The notes under the pieces are model-generated. The model did not search any database, was not told where the DNA came from, and saw only the letters and a program-made list of their open reading frames with translations. The translations under genes and the position numbers were made by a program. A DNA stretch of 64,000 nt, taken from positions 95,175,987 through 95,239,986 of the forward strand of contig NC_052518.1 of NCBI RefSeq assembly GCF_014356525.2. The letters are read 5' to 3'. The stretch is from Nilaparvata lugens (taxonomy: Eukaryota; Arthropoda; Insecta; Hemiptera; Delphacidae). Below are positions 11,801 to 24,000 of the stretch, piece by piece. Each line of letters begins with the position of its first letter. The first letter of the stretch is position 1.

Positions 11801-13440
11801 AAATTATTATAACTGGCAAGCTTTAAATATTATAACTTACAGGTGTCTGGTTACTGTGAAATCTTCACCAAATTCTGCATTCATAGTAGTATGTGTTGTG
11901 TATTTCATACACAAGGTGTGATATACACAGCCACAATACGCGACATGCCACTAGACTGGAGGTGCCCCGGAGCCGACTGGCGGGGAATTACAATAGCTTT
12001 CCTTCGCAGGCAATAAGATTTTTTAACAGCCTTCCTAGACCAATTCAGGAAACACGGAACTCTTGGTTCTATACCACTTTGAAAAATAAACTCCTGGAAA
12101 AGCCACTCTACTCACTACAGGAGTTTTACAGTGAACCTCTTTTTGGGAGTCAAGCACCTCCACAGCGTGAATGACCATGTAGGTTATTTTTATTGAGAAT
12201 TCCGACACTGCCTATCTGGAAGCTCCAGTCATTGGCAACGACCTCAAGTATCAAGTAAGTACAAGTTACCAAGAGTTGTAGCTATACTATTTATCGCAAG
12301 TTATTATTTAGATATTTGAAATTTACGACAATATAGAAAATTGTATAAGTTACATTCAAAGTACTGTACCTGAGAATCCGATGGCGCAACTTTTCATATA
12401 CGAGTAGTCGTCAAGAAGCTCTGTAGCAGCCATTGCCAATGCAACATATATTACACTGGTCATCAGAGATAATATAGTCATTAAAATTAAAAAGTTGGAA
12501 CTCTTGTATCGTTTCTCTAATGAGGAGCCTTTCAGCAAAAGTGACACCATGTTGAAGTAAAGATGCATGTCATCTCCATGTTCAAACAGTGAGAGGACAA
12601 GGCGATTGAATTGGCCTTTATTCCAAACATTGTGCCCACTGATACAAACATCCCATTTACTCCATGGTACTTTGATTATACCCACGAAGAGCAGAACCTG
12701 TAACACATAAATAATTTATATATCAAAGCCTAGTCATTGAAATGGATTTACCAATATTTATTATGAATAATTGCTGATGGCTCCAGCGTGCAAATTTAAC
12801 TTTGCTCAGATATTCTAAAATCTAGAATGTCTAAAGAGTTTCTTAAGAAAATGTCAAGATAAGTGTATCATAAAATAGTAAAATATTATGAAGTATAATC
12901 ATTATTTTGGAACAAAACTGATGTTAGGACACCTTAAAATGATCCATTCAAGCATTTGCTGGAAAGTTTACGTTTGTTTTTATATTAATTAGATGGACTT
13001 CAACCTACTGGAGTTACTTTTTAGCATATTCACCAGTAGCTGACACACTGTGTCAGCATCTGGGGACTGTGCTTAAAAATCAAGTAATTTAGTAAAGCTA
13101 ATTTCATAATATATATTATTATCATATATTTAATTAAATATCCATTTTGATGTTGACAAATCATTGAAAAAACTCTGAAAAGATGATTGATGAGCATTAT
13201 TTCAATTAGGTATTTCAATTTAAGTCAAAAGTTAATTGATATTGAGCTTGATTCTGTCCACTAAGGTGTCAGATAGGCTACTGATTCCTTTACCATTCCG
13301 TATAATATTATAATTACCTGTCCAGCTATAGCAGCCAGTGTTACAGGAGGTATCGAATTGAAACCAAATCTATTCATCTCTGAAAGAAGTAACAAAACTC
13401 CGATACCCAGTCCCCTGTTTCTTCCATCATTTCTACTCAT
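8562..13440 (-). CDS. RHBDD1: Rhomboid-related protein 4 (RHBDD1/RHBDL4) homologue, complete
   Basis: Four exons on the minus strand (13440-13318, 12697-12370, 11139-10906, 8845-8562) join in phase to 969 nt, or 322 residues; human RHBDD1 is of similar length. It is an intramembrane serine protease of the rhomboid family, known in mammals to cleave membrane proteins at the ER. Visible motifs are the N-terminal NSIPPVTLAAIAGQ, then HLYFNMVSLLLKG, the catalytic GFSG (Ser150, split by intron 2) and GHLAG (His201). The start ATG at 13440 opens MSRNDGRNRGLGIGVLLLLS, matching the family's N-terminus, where the first membrane segment begins almost at once. The last exon is Asn/Ser-rich, then five VPPGYG and one APPSYG (residues 284-319), ending FRY. 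Human RHBDD1 continues past a similar PPPYGF with a charged p97/VCP-binding motif; nothing like it is encoded in this exon. No coding break is seen. Confidence 0.93.
8574..8681 (-). repeat. Six 18-bp tandem units coding for (V/A)PP(G/S)YG
   Basis: In-frame 18-nt period: five units give VPPGYG and the last APPSYG. Third-position differences between units show it is not a very recent array. The codon-sized period preserves the frame. Confidence 0.95.
9195..9269 (-). repeat. tRNA-like element (probable SINE head or tRNA pseudogene)
   Basis: Read on the minus strand, a perfect T-arm-like hairpin (CCGGG TTTGCTT CCCGG) follows an anticodon-arm-like hairpin (TTCTCC / GGAGAA) and a D-arm-like GGTGGGCGAAGTG. 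The T-loop is TTTGCTT instead of TTCGAAT and the acceptor stem has mismatches, so I do not call a working tRNA. Confidence 0.6.
9565..9918. mobile_element. Inverted-repeat MITE with GGCCGGTTTC termini, copy 1
   Basis: Left AAGGCCGGTTTCCGAGCTCG, right CGAGCTCGGAAACCGGCC. Long arms also pair: CAGAAAATTGGCT / AGCCAATTTTCTG and AAACGGGGCGTAGTC / GACTACGCCCCGTTT. It lies in RHBDD1 intron 3. A larger relative is at 24298-25308. Confidence 0.9.
10396..10890. mobile_element. Half-truncated copy of the AAGGCTGTGCAAAGGCT foldback element
   Basis: It begins AAGGCTGTGCAAAGGCTGAA and follows the left arm of the 17847-18926 element (TTTTTGAGATATGAGCGCCT, ACAGAACATTTCAAATTCGG). After the hinge it returns only as far as TACCATGAAGAATC, then stops. 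The missing part is the outer right arm. The break lies 15 nt inside the intron from the RHBDD1 exon 3 donor. Confidence 0.85.
10906..11139 (-). CDS. RHBDD1: RHBDD1 exon 3 (catalytic His exon)
   Basis: The acceptor TGTGTTGCAG precedes 11139, and the donor ACTG/GTGAGT follows 10906. It completes GFSG and reads VLFALKVV, VPSRYAAWVELIAIHLAVPN, then ASFLGHLAGIVAGILY with His201. It ends one base into a codon, matching exon 4. Confidence 0.92.
11893..12174 (+). pseudogene. Non-LTR retrotransposon (LINE) C-terminal fragment
   Basis: An open stretch reads HSHNTRHATRLEVP, then SRLAGNYNSFPSQAIRFFN and SLPRPIQE, like the region just after the reverse transcriptase domain of Jockey/CR1-type LINEs (TRNA..L..P..RL..FN.LP). 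It ends at a stop and has no start or RT core here. It lies antisense inside RHBDD1 intron 2. Confidence 0.65.
12370..12697 (-). CDS. RHBDD1: RHBDD1 exon 2
   Basis: The acceptor TATGTGTTACAG precedes 12697, and the donor TCAG/GTACAG follows 12370. The exon has 328 nt: VLLFVGIIKVPWSKWDVCIS, the HADD-like EHGDDMHLYFNMVSLLLKG block, several hydrophobic segments, and SCAIGFS ending at the catalytic Ser150. Confidence 0.92.
12698..13317 (-). other. RHBDD1 intron 1
   Basis: AT-rich; no repeat or gene recognised within it. Confidence 0.6.
13318..13440 (-). CDS. RHBDD1: RHBDD1 exon 1 with start codon
   Basis: ATG at 13440 opens 41 codons ending PPVTLAAIAGQ at the donor CAG/GTAATT. The start is chosen because the peptide matches the family N-terminus (NTG-type Arg/Gly lead, LLLLS, NSIPPVTL) and no upstream in-frame extension is needed. 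Confidence 0.9.
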
Positions 13441-14806
13441 TCTCGATTACTGTCAGTGTGTCACAATTTTAAATAATTTGAACTAATTTGTTCAGTAGCC
13501 TATATTGAATTAAGGTCCAGGCTAGGAATAATTATGAAACAATTTTCATAAAGTACTGAGTCAGATATTGTGCTAAGCAACAACGAATTACGAGATCACA
13601 AGTCATCCAAATGTCAACAACATTGTCGTCAGGCGTAAACACAGAAATTAGAGGTTAGGATAGTAACACCAAAGATTTTGGGCGTTCTCTTCGATTCCTA
13701 ACAGCCCTACTCTAGCTTTCAAGAATTAATTATTCTATTTTCAAAACTGATTCTATACAGATAATTTTTTAAAACCACCCTTTACTATAACTCTTCCGAA
13801 AACAAAATTCGTCATTCGCTGTCTTTCAAGATATGGTCACAGATATGGTATTATCAAACACACAGTTGACACAGTAGGCTGTGTAGGCTGTCGGTCGGAC
13901 TGTCTGTCGTTCTTGTGTTGCTTTTTAGACTTGATGACGTAATACTATAAAGTTGAAATTTCTTCCACAATCGTCTGAAGTAAAGCACTATAAGCATGAA
14001 TAGAAAGGGAAGTTGCAGAGATAATGGTGTCAGGGTACAGCTTCGAATACAGTCGGGTGCTACTTGGAAAACAGGAGGCAAGTGGTTTCACGTGTTAGAA
14101 GTGTGGAGCACAGAGTAGGCTACCTCAAACTCAAAGGCTCTCTACTGGGCCCTTTATTCTTCATCCAGCTCATGAATGATTTCCTGGAAAGCCTGAGATC
14201 CATCCTCTTCTCAGATTCCACCACACTGACTTATTGACATTGACTAGAGGGAAAATGGTCGTCGATCAAGCAGCAGAAAGGTCAGTTGAACTGCTGAAAA
14301 CTGATTTGGCCAAGGCCTGGTTTACAGCAAATAGGATGTAGATGAATAAGGAGAAAATGAATTTTCCAATTTGCTTCTTAAAAATATCTTCAGTAGAGGA
14401 TGAGCCAGTGAAGCTTACAATGTTAATCAGGTGCTGACTCTATAACGTGGATCAATCACTATAACTTTTGCATCCAGTGACGTCATACATGAGCTCATGA
14501 AACCGTGGCGTAGCCGGTTGCCGTGCCTTTAGCTACAGCCTGTAAGTTACTGAACCGAGGTTATTTTTGTCTGCAGTCAGCTGTCACCTAAACACCAAAC
14601 ATATGTGTTGATTTTGTTATTATTGAAGTTGTGTTAACATTATTATCATGGCCAATATTATTGATAGAAATAATAATGATTTGTTACTTATTTATTTGCT
14701 CTAAAATCGAATGGTGCTTTTGATATGGCAGGAGTACGTATTCTTTACAATATTCTAATTGAACGAATTGACTGTTCTGAAATTATTTGATCTGTCAGAT
14801 TTACTA
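13441..14806. promoter_or_regulatory. Head-to-head intergenic region of RHBDD1 and ZnT
   Basis: These 1.37 kb separate the two start codons and must hold both 5'UTRs and promoters. No clear TATA box is assigned. A decayed LINE reverse transcriptase piece occupies 14106-14400. TCTGTCAG at 14791-14798 could be an acceptor for a 5'UTR intron of the zinc transporter. Confidence 0.5.
14106..14400 (+). pseudogene. LINE reverse transcriptase fragment
   Basis: The frame reads KGSLLGPLFFIQLMNDFLE then ILFSDSTTL, corresponding to the RT motif GS.LGPLLF..ND and the catalytic (F/Y)ADD box, here degraded to FSDS. After stops, another frame reads AKAWFTANRM, like the W...N.L motif that follows. The reading frame is broken and the piece is inactive. 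Confidence 0.75.
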
Positions 14807-15058
14807 ATGTCTCGTGTTTCATCTAAAGTTGATTTTCATTGTGACAAGAAGAGTGAAATTGATTGCTTTGGAAACGATAATGAAAGCAATGGAGTTGAAT
14901 CAAAGAGAACAGCAAATTCTTCTTGGAGGCATGATATTCCTACAGGAGGGGAACCTTATTTCGAGGATGATGAATTGGTCCAGAACCATTTTATGCAGAA
15001 GCAGACATCAACAAATTCTAGTGTTGATGGGGCTGATATTCCACTTCTCAACGATGTA
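14807..15058 (+). CDS. ZnT: ZnT exon 1 (cytosolic N-terminus)
   Basis: 84 codons, MSRVSSKVDFHCDKK to DGADIPLLNDV, with donor GTA/GTAAGT. It is low in hydrophobic residues, with an acidic stretch EPYFEDDELVQ. Confidence 0.85.
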
Positions 15059-18000
15059 GTAAGTACTAATTTTGTGATTAATTATTCTCATTATTAGCAT
15101 ACCCGCGAGGCATAATAAATAATGATCCGATTTTCAGTACCACGGCTGAGAAACAGTTTCAATTCATTATCAGAGTCAATCTTATTGAATTTTATAGTAT
15201 CCACTGAAGTTGTTAGTTGTCACCTCGTCCTCAGACCGACAGTATCTAGGACACCGTCAAGGCTACTACAGCTAGGTAACAAGGCTACTACTGCATGGTA
15301 ACAAGCCTACTACTGCTGGTACTTTGGTATCTGTACTCCCTTCAAAATTACTTTTGACTTGGAGGGACATGCGCAGCAGAGAAGGCATACAGCGGTAAGG
15401 ATACAGCTGCGGCGATGTCACCGTTCTGAATCGGCAAGCGTTATCTAATTTCTAGTGAGTGTTCAAACGTTCATAAGAGAATGTAAAACTTACGAAGTTT
15501 CCTCTCTAAAAGCATTGAGTCGACAGAGTATAATCGATAAATTGGCAACTGTGCTACTACCTATAACTCTATCCATCACTGAAATTGGCTGATCTCCCTC
15601 CATTTTCTGGGCCGCATATTCCTCCAAGTCAAAGAAAACTAAATTAAGTGACAGCTGATATCTGACACTACATGAAACAATTGCAAACTTGGCCTACAGC
15701 TAGCAACGGACTTAAGAATCCACTAAAAATATGAATAGTTTGTAGGGAACTTCCAGTCAATATTTTTACATAGTGATGAGTTAATAATAGTAAAGATCAA
15801 TAATCACTTGATCAATTCCTATCCATTAAAACACTATTTTGATGTATTAAACAACTATATGCAATCAATTAATATGCAAGACTTAATCTATTTCGGACTA
15901 TGTGTAACCCTGTCTAAATTTGGGAGAAGAATAGTACAAGGTTACCTTTTTTTTCTCTCCCTATCATTTTGATGATGTACTTATTGTATCAATGAATGAA
16001 TAAATGTATAAATAAAATAAAAATTAGTGGCTTTATTATTTGACTAACGACTTGATTATTTTCTAACAGGACGGATTCAACCATCAGATGTTGGAAGACA
16101 CAACAATTGATCATTGCCATATACCTCTAACGACGCAGTGCAAAGTTGCTTATTGGAAGCTTATGTCGGTGGCAGCAACATGTCTTCTATTTATGGTATG
16201 TCTGTCTCTGTCCAATACGATTTTCTTAGATCATACAAATCCGGCGCCAAAGAATTGCTTTATAGTTGAAAAACACATCTACGTTTCGCAGCTCATTGCC
16301 TTTAACAAACTTTCGATCACATTTAAATTACTTGGGTGATTCTAAATAGAAATAGAATTGTGTTTACTTGCAAAGATTTACATCCAGTATCCATTGTTGT
16401 GAAGGACATTCCATTCGTATATAACTTTGTCTTTGGAGCCTTTGATCCTTGGCAATATATTATATTTATATATCATTGTTAATGAAAATTTTGCAATACA
16501 TGAGCGTATATTGGATTAATTGATTCTCCTTGTAAGAACTAACAGCCAAAGAATAATTCACAGTGTTGTGAAAAATTCTTATATAGCCTTGCCTAAAGAG
16601 CTCCTTATAACTTTGAGAAATAGGTGGTGTGCAGAAAGTAAAAATAGCTGTTTCACATTTTGCACACCACCTGTTAACATATTTTTCTTACTGTAATCAA
16701 TGCACGCCTAGACATCTTTTGAAAGAGACTGATTTTTATACATTAAAATTATCAAATAAAGTAGTTTTCTAGTATTCAATCTAAATATTCAAAACTTACA
16801 TACTAAATAATGTTAATCAAGTTTTACTATGCGACTTGTCATCACTTCAGTTTTTGTCCAAATACTTGGGATGGGGTTTTAAAATGTATGAATTCAGGGC
16901 TACTTTCTTGTATTTATAAAATAGAATAAAATTATAGTATCCTTTTAAATATTAATAAAACAAGAATACAAATTGTAACTACTAGTTTCGGTGATCACAC
17001 CATTGTCAGGTTATAGAAATAAATGTCATTTCAAATAACAAAACTATTAGTAAACATTAATTGGAAATTTATTTTCATAACCTGACAATGGTGTGATCAC
17101 CGAAACTAGTAGTTACAATTTGTATTCTTATTTTATTAATTTTAAAAGGTACTGTAATTCTATTTCATAAACTTGAGATGGTATTTACACATCTTCAAAC
17201 AAGAAAAAATTAATGAACTGAAAACATTCTGAGTCGAAAAACCACATACACTACTTGGACATAGGTACACTATTATTCTCGATTATTTCCAAACGACTTC
17301 TTTTCCATGCGTTTTTCTAGTGTATTATGTAATGATGATTATCATAATGTTATATTTATTGAATTATGTTGATTTGCTATTGAACATTCTTTTAAGAATA
17401 TTTAATTTATCATGTTTGTTAGTTTCGAGAATAAATCTATTAATTCCAATCATTCTTCAGTGATGTAGCTAAGTTTTATGACTTTTTCTCAATTTTTCAG
17501 ACTATTGAAATTATCGGTGGTCACCTAGCTGGTAGTATAGCAATTATGGGGGATGCTGCACATTTATTTTCTGACTTCATTAGTTTTGTTATAAGCCTAT
17601 TCGCAATTTGGATAGGTCAGCAAAATCCAACTAAACATCTCACTTTTGGATTCCAGCGTGTAGGTGAGTTGATTAACTATTCATGAAATACCTTGTATAG
17701 TTGATTATCTATATATGAAATACCAACTATAGTTGATAACTTGAAATTATGATGATTTATGAACATTGATTCTGTGTCCATCTTGAATATTATCAATCTT
17801 AGTTTCTGTGTATATCTGATTCCAATTATTATTTCAGGGAAAATTGAAGGCTGTGCAAAGGCTTAAAATAAACTTTCTACTTGTGATATTTTTCAAAGTT
17901 TTTCGATTTGTATAAATCATCAGGCTATGAAAATGAAAGAGTTTTCTCAGCAAAACATTTTTTTTCCGATCATTAGTTTTTGAGATATGAGCGCCTGAAG

Positions 18001-21000
18001 TTTGAATTTTTGGGACAGAACATTTCAAATTCGGTAAGATATAAATCCATGAGATTTGGAGGATGGATTCTTCATGGTATTGTTGATCTAGTAAAACAAA
18101 AATTTTCTGAAAATATCAGTTTTTAAGATAGTTATTCAATTTACTAAAAATATCCAAAAATAACTTTTAGTTGAGTTATTTTTGGTAAATTGAATAACTT
18201 TTCCAAAAATGGATATTTTCAGAAAATTTTTGTTTTACTAGATCAACAATACCATGAAGAATCTATCCTCTAAATCTCATTGTTTTATCTGTTACCGAAT
18301 TTGAAATGTTCTGTCCCAAAAATTAAAACTTCAGGCGCTCATATCTCAAAAAGTAATAATCGGGAAGAAAAATGTTTTCCTGATAAAACTTTTTCATTTT
18401 GATAGCTTGATGATATACAAATCGAAAAACTTTGAAAAATATCACGAGTAGAATATTTATTTGTGCACCGTTTACGCCCGAGCCGTAGGCTCGTTTCTTG
18501 AGTGCAGCAGAGGAACTTTGCGCACGTATTTCACATTAAATTTTTCCTACAGTTACCATTGAATATGAGAAGTGGTTGATGATGGGTAAAATGATGGCTG
18601 AAATCCATCAAATGTTTGTCTGTATAAATTAATAACAACTTTAATTTATTTTAAACTTGATAATCCAATTGAAAATTAATAATCGATAATTCATTCAAAT
18701 TAAAAATTAAATTAATCCAATTAATTTGAGAATTTGAATAAATCTTAATTTCTAAAAATGTAACCGGCTGCTGTGCAACCGGGCCTTAGTATTAAGAGTC
18801 CGCAAAGTAATACTTTGCGCACTAGAGCCGAAAAGTGATTCTTTGCGTTCTGTAATCAGTGCAGCAATGGCCACTTTCCAAGGTACCTGTAGGAAAAGTT
18901 TATTTTTAGCCTTTGCACAGCCTTTTAAGTGACAGACTCCTTGTCTTCTGCTAGTTTCATTAGAAACTATATCCTTGTAACTGCTACATATACAGATGGA
19001 GTTACTTCAATATTATTGGCGCTCGTCAAAAATAGGTTCTCTTTTGGCCTGTCATAATCAGACTATTTTCTCTGCAAAATTCTCAAATCAAACTGTTAAA
19101 TTACAGCCTGTATTAAGTTCCACTCACATTCATGTAATAATCATAATAATAGTTTCCAAAATGATCTATGGTAAATCTAGAATAAAATTTCCTACAATAG
19201 TTAAAGATAGGAACAACATACTTTTCTAGGACGGTTCTGATTCTATATTAAATATTTGTAAACAGCTGTTTATCAAGCTCCCATTCTGTTCCTTTTTTCG
19301 TTACTACGTTACTAAAGACTTTTCAACTTTTTTCAATATATCATGTTGTTAAGAGGATTATGAGAGTTCAAGATGTTCTAAAATGTATAAATAATTGACA
19401 TTGAAATTCGATTTTCAAACATCTGAACATCGTCGTCAATAATTATTATTTCTTCATAGAGTGAATAATATTACAAATCGAATTTTAATGTAAATTATTT
19501 ATACATTTTATATCTTGAACTCTCATAACTTTCTGTAATGTATATTTTTCAGAAAAACTTTTAATTTCTTTCAATATTATTTGTATTAAATATTGCATTT
19601 CAAATTGTTTTACTTGTATTATGTGTTAAGAGAGCAATTATCGGATATTATCCTTGTGTTCTCATGTGTATCTCAAATAAATAAATAAATAATCCTCTTA
19701 ACAACAAAATATGCTGACTCGATCGTTGCTGAAATAGGTTTCAATGTCAAAGTACTTACTCATCGATAATCAAAATGTTTACTTCATTTTCGTCGAATTT
19801 AGTAAATAAAAGATGTTTTTATACTCTTTGACTTCCACTTATCACTTTTGTTGTTGATCATTCTCAACGACTAGATTAGTTTCACTGTTTTCAACTCGAT
19901 CATATTCGCCGACAAGTTGATTTTTTAACTGAATGCTTCCGATGCTCTGGCCAGACCGTTGGAGGCTTCACATTTATAACATGTTAGTGACTGGAACTTA
20001 GACATATTATATACAAGTACAAATAATTATAAACATACAAAAGGATGCTTTGTCGATAGTAATAATAATTTATTTGATCCATAGATTCATACATGATTAA
20101 AAGATCTTGTCAAACATAAATATTCACAGAAGTTGTCAAGTACAGAGTTAATTGAATAAATATAAAAAAATACATCAAATAAAATCCATTTAGGCAGGAA
20201 CTATAAACTAGAATGTAATATCATAGTTGGAGTCCAAAAATTCTATCGAGTAATAGGGCCTTTCAACTAAACTAAACAATTTCCTTTTTTAAGCTTTATC
20301 AGACACTATCTTGGCTCCAGCAGGAAGCTTGTTGAATAAATTGACACCACTTACAAAGTATGTTGTATATGATTTGTCTGTTCTACATCTTGACAGATGC
20401 AACATCTGACTGGATCGTGTATTGAATCTATTATGTATCTGGGACCGCTGAACATAAGACAACATGTTCTTTTTTATTTACAGAACAGAGCATAGTATAT
20501 ACAAGTTAAATACTGTTAATAGATTAAGTCGAATAAACAGAAGTCTTCAAGTGTCTTTGTAGACTTTGATAAGCAATGTCTATTGTATAGTGGAATACTA
20601 TTATTTACTAAGAGAAACTGTAAATCCCTTGTTGAAAATCACAATTTATTCAAATCTCAACTTCTTATGATTGTCTGAGTTTCTGATCTGTTCAATTTTT
20701 ATTTGCAGAGGTTATTGCTGTATTGTTCAGTGTTGCTGTGATATGGATTCTGTCTGCTTATTTCATGTATGTTTCTGTGATAAGAATAATGCATAAGGAC
20801 TTCGTCATAGACTCCAATAAAATGCTGTTTGTGTCACTGTTTGGGATTGTTAGTAATCTAGTGTAAGTATATTGAGTATTTTAGAATTTTAGATAGATAT
20901 ATCGAAATAAATAAATCGTATTCTTATAATGTTGAAACTGCCTTCCACAATAATTAAATGGTCCAGGGACTTACATCACCAGCAATGGCAAGGTCACCCT

Positions 21001-24000
21001 GGTCAAGCACTTGACAAAAGGTGGGCCGTCCACTGGAACCGATTTCGTCCGAACTAGCATCGGCCGAAAACTACCGAACTCGTCCGAACGATCCCCCAAC
21101 AAAGAAAGCTATAGATGCTCGTCCATTGCAACAGGTTCACACGGTCGTGCACGGCCGTCTCCAGCCGATCAAGTTTTCGATCCGAATTGAATGGGATTTT
21201 ACGGCTCTATTCGGCCGAAGTCGAGCTGAGACAACATCATCCTAACCTCAAAATTGTTTCACAGTCTTTTTTGTGTTTTTTTTTTTAAGTTGTTCTGTTT
21301 TATGAAGTTGTAACTATGGACAATGAAAAGTTGATAAGCTTTGTTCAAATCAAATAGTTATTTATTCATCATTGCATTCATACAATATAAATAATAATTC
21401 ACAATAATCAAGAGCATGTTCCATTGTGGGATATGCGAGACAAAGGATATCATCGTCGTGATGCTCAAAGGAATCTGTGGACAAAGATTGCTGAACAAAT
21501 AGGATCTGAAGATAAGATTATTATAATGAATTATTATATTATATTATTATAATGAATTATTATGATTATTATAATTTAGTGAATATTTGTTTATTCAGTT
21601 TTCAAAATCTCAATATAATTATTGTTTATGAAAAATTTTGGTGGCTATGATAGTAGTTAATTCAATAATTGGCAACCAGCCTACTACTGAACTAGACTGA
21701 CGTAAACGGTTCCAATGGACGACCATATTCGGCCGATGTAACGACCGGCAGATTCGTCCGATCCAACGGCCAAACGGATTGGCTGAATACGGTTCCAGTG
21801 GACGTTAGCCTAAGGCTGCTAGCAGACGCAAGCTCTTACTTCATAAGCTGGCTGGTGAGGTTGGGTAGAGGTCAGGTCAAGCAGTTGATTGCTCTGATAA
21901 CTGGACACGACCACTACAGGAAATATCTCCATACATTTGGACTCAGAAATGAAAGTAAGATGTGTAGGCTTTGTAATCAGTCTGAAGAAACTGCCAAGCA
22001 TATCATACTGAATTGCGAAAGACTAGGGGCTAGAAGAAGGGCTCTGTTTGGCTGCATACAACCAGGTGAGGAATGGCATGTTAGTATAGGGGAAAACTCC
22101 TGGACCTTGTACAGGACACAGGTATTGGTCATACTAACAACTAACATACTTGGGACACACAATAAGCTTCGGTTGACGTGTGAGGTATTGTGAAACTTTG
22201 GATCCTTGAATCCGTTCCTTCAAAACATAAGATAACATATTTGATCTGTAAATTTAAGTGAAGTTTCTGTGTACCGGTACTCAGTACTTCTTTATATTCT
22301 AAATAAGAATATTAAAGTTGGAAATAAATAATATATTAAATATAATTATATTGTTATAATATTTATATATTTAACACTTACAGAATAAAATAGTATTTAC
22401 CACAGCAAGACATTAATCACAAAATAAAAGTGGATTTGCCCATAAGTGGTTCATTTTTTCTTCTATGGAAAAATCAACAACCCATCTACAATATCTGTTT
22501 ACTCATGTAGTACCATGAGTGCTAAAAAAATTGGACTGTTTGTAATAATAATCATGTAATAATAATCCAGTACCTTATAATATAATATTTATTCCCAATT
22601 TTAATATTCTTAAATAAATTTTATCATAGTTATGATATTATATTAGAATTTTTCAAAAGCAAATGCTAATAAAATTACTTCTCAATTATCAAATGTTTGT
22701 AGTTAATCATTATCGAATTTGTAGCATAATAATTTGCGTTTTTTATAGTTATAATAAAAAATGTATTGAAGCATAAAGTATAATATTCAGAACTTGTATC
22801 ATCCTTTTGTGAATCAATATCTGATAAATTTTATTTTATTTATTTATTTTACTGCCAAATACAAGAAATATTTTTACAAATAAAAATAATCATTAAAATA
22901 CAATAGTTTTTGGCGTGACTGGTAAAAGAAGCATTGAGCTCCAACCACGAGTTCTAAAAATAAGAAATAGGTACATTTTTTTAATCTAATAACAGCAGAA
23001 CAAATGAAACGATTCTGTTGATGGATGATAATCTATGGATGTTGAATTTTATCAATAATCCAAGTACTTGATAAACAAAATATAAATACACAGAAAAATA
23101 ATACAATAATTGTCGAGTTTTCAATTTTTCTAGCTTGCTGTTGAAATATGACTTGAAATTACATTAATGAATAATTCGTTCTACCTTTTTAATATTCAAT
23201 GACATATTTTTTATGTTTGAATTTTATCTTTTCAGAATGGGAGTTCTGCTACATAGCTATGGTGAAGATCTGAGACATTGCCATAGTCATAATTCTCCCG
23301 ATAATATGCACAACAATTTAAAAGCCCAAAATATCAACATTCGAGCTGCAATAATCCATGTGATAGGAGACTTGGTACAAAGCGTTGGAGTTCTCGTCTC
23401 CGCGTGTATCATACATTATTACGTAAGTACATTTTCAAATATATTTTATTTATTCAATAAATGTAAAAATATGCAGGGATCACATCAAATATAGTTTCTT
23501 CTCTCATTAATTATTATGGGTGGCTCGTTGGAGTAAGTGATAATCAAGAGAAACCGAGTTCGATTCTCGACAGGGGCAAACGTTTTTGACCACAGCTCAA
23601 TCACATAGATACGGCCACCCCGAATTTCTTTCGGAGAAGACAATAACCCGTCGGTCCAGACTACCTAAAAAGTAGTCGACATCTCTTATCATCATCCCTC
23701 TCACTTATTACTCACGCACAAGCTTAAGAGATTATGTGGGCTTCACCCTCAGTATTATTATTATTACGAGGATCGTTCCAGAATTAAGTTACACTATTTT
23801 TATCGACCTGTATATGGCAGGAAAAGGCTGAAATTTTCAGGGAACATTCTTCCAGGTTTAATGGCAATGTTGTAATGCTGTAAATTTTTCATGCGACTGT
23901 CATGATTCATTCGTCAGCTTAGAACACTCCAATATCGAGCTACCACTTATTTCTACCGCCAAATGAAAAATTCGTAGTATAATCCGTTGTTTAACGGGAA

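Noticed and set aside
21021..21245. 74-codon frame starting MGRPLEPISSELA
   Set aside because: It translates the terminal and subterminal repeats of a TIR transposon.
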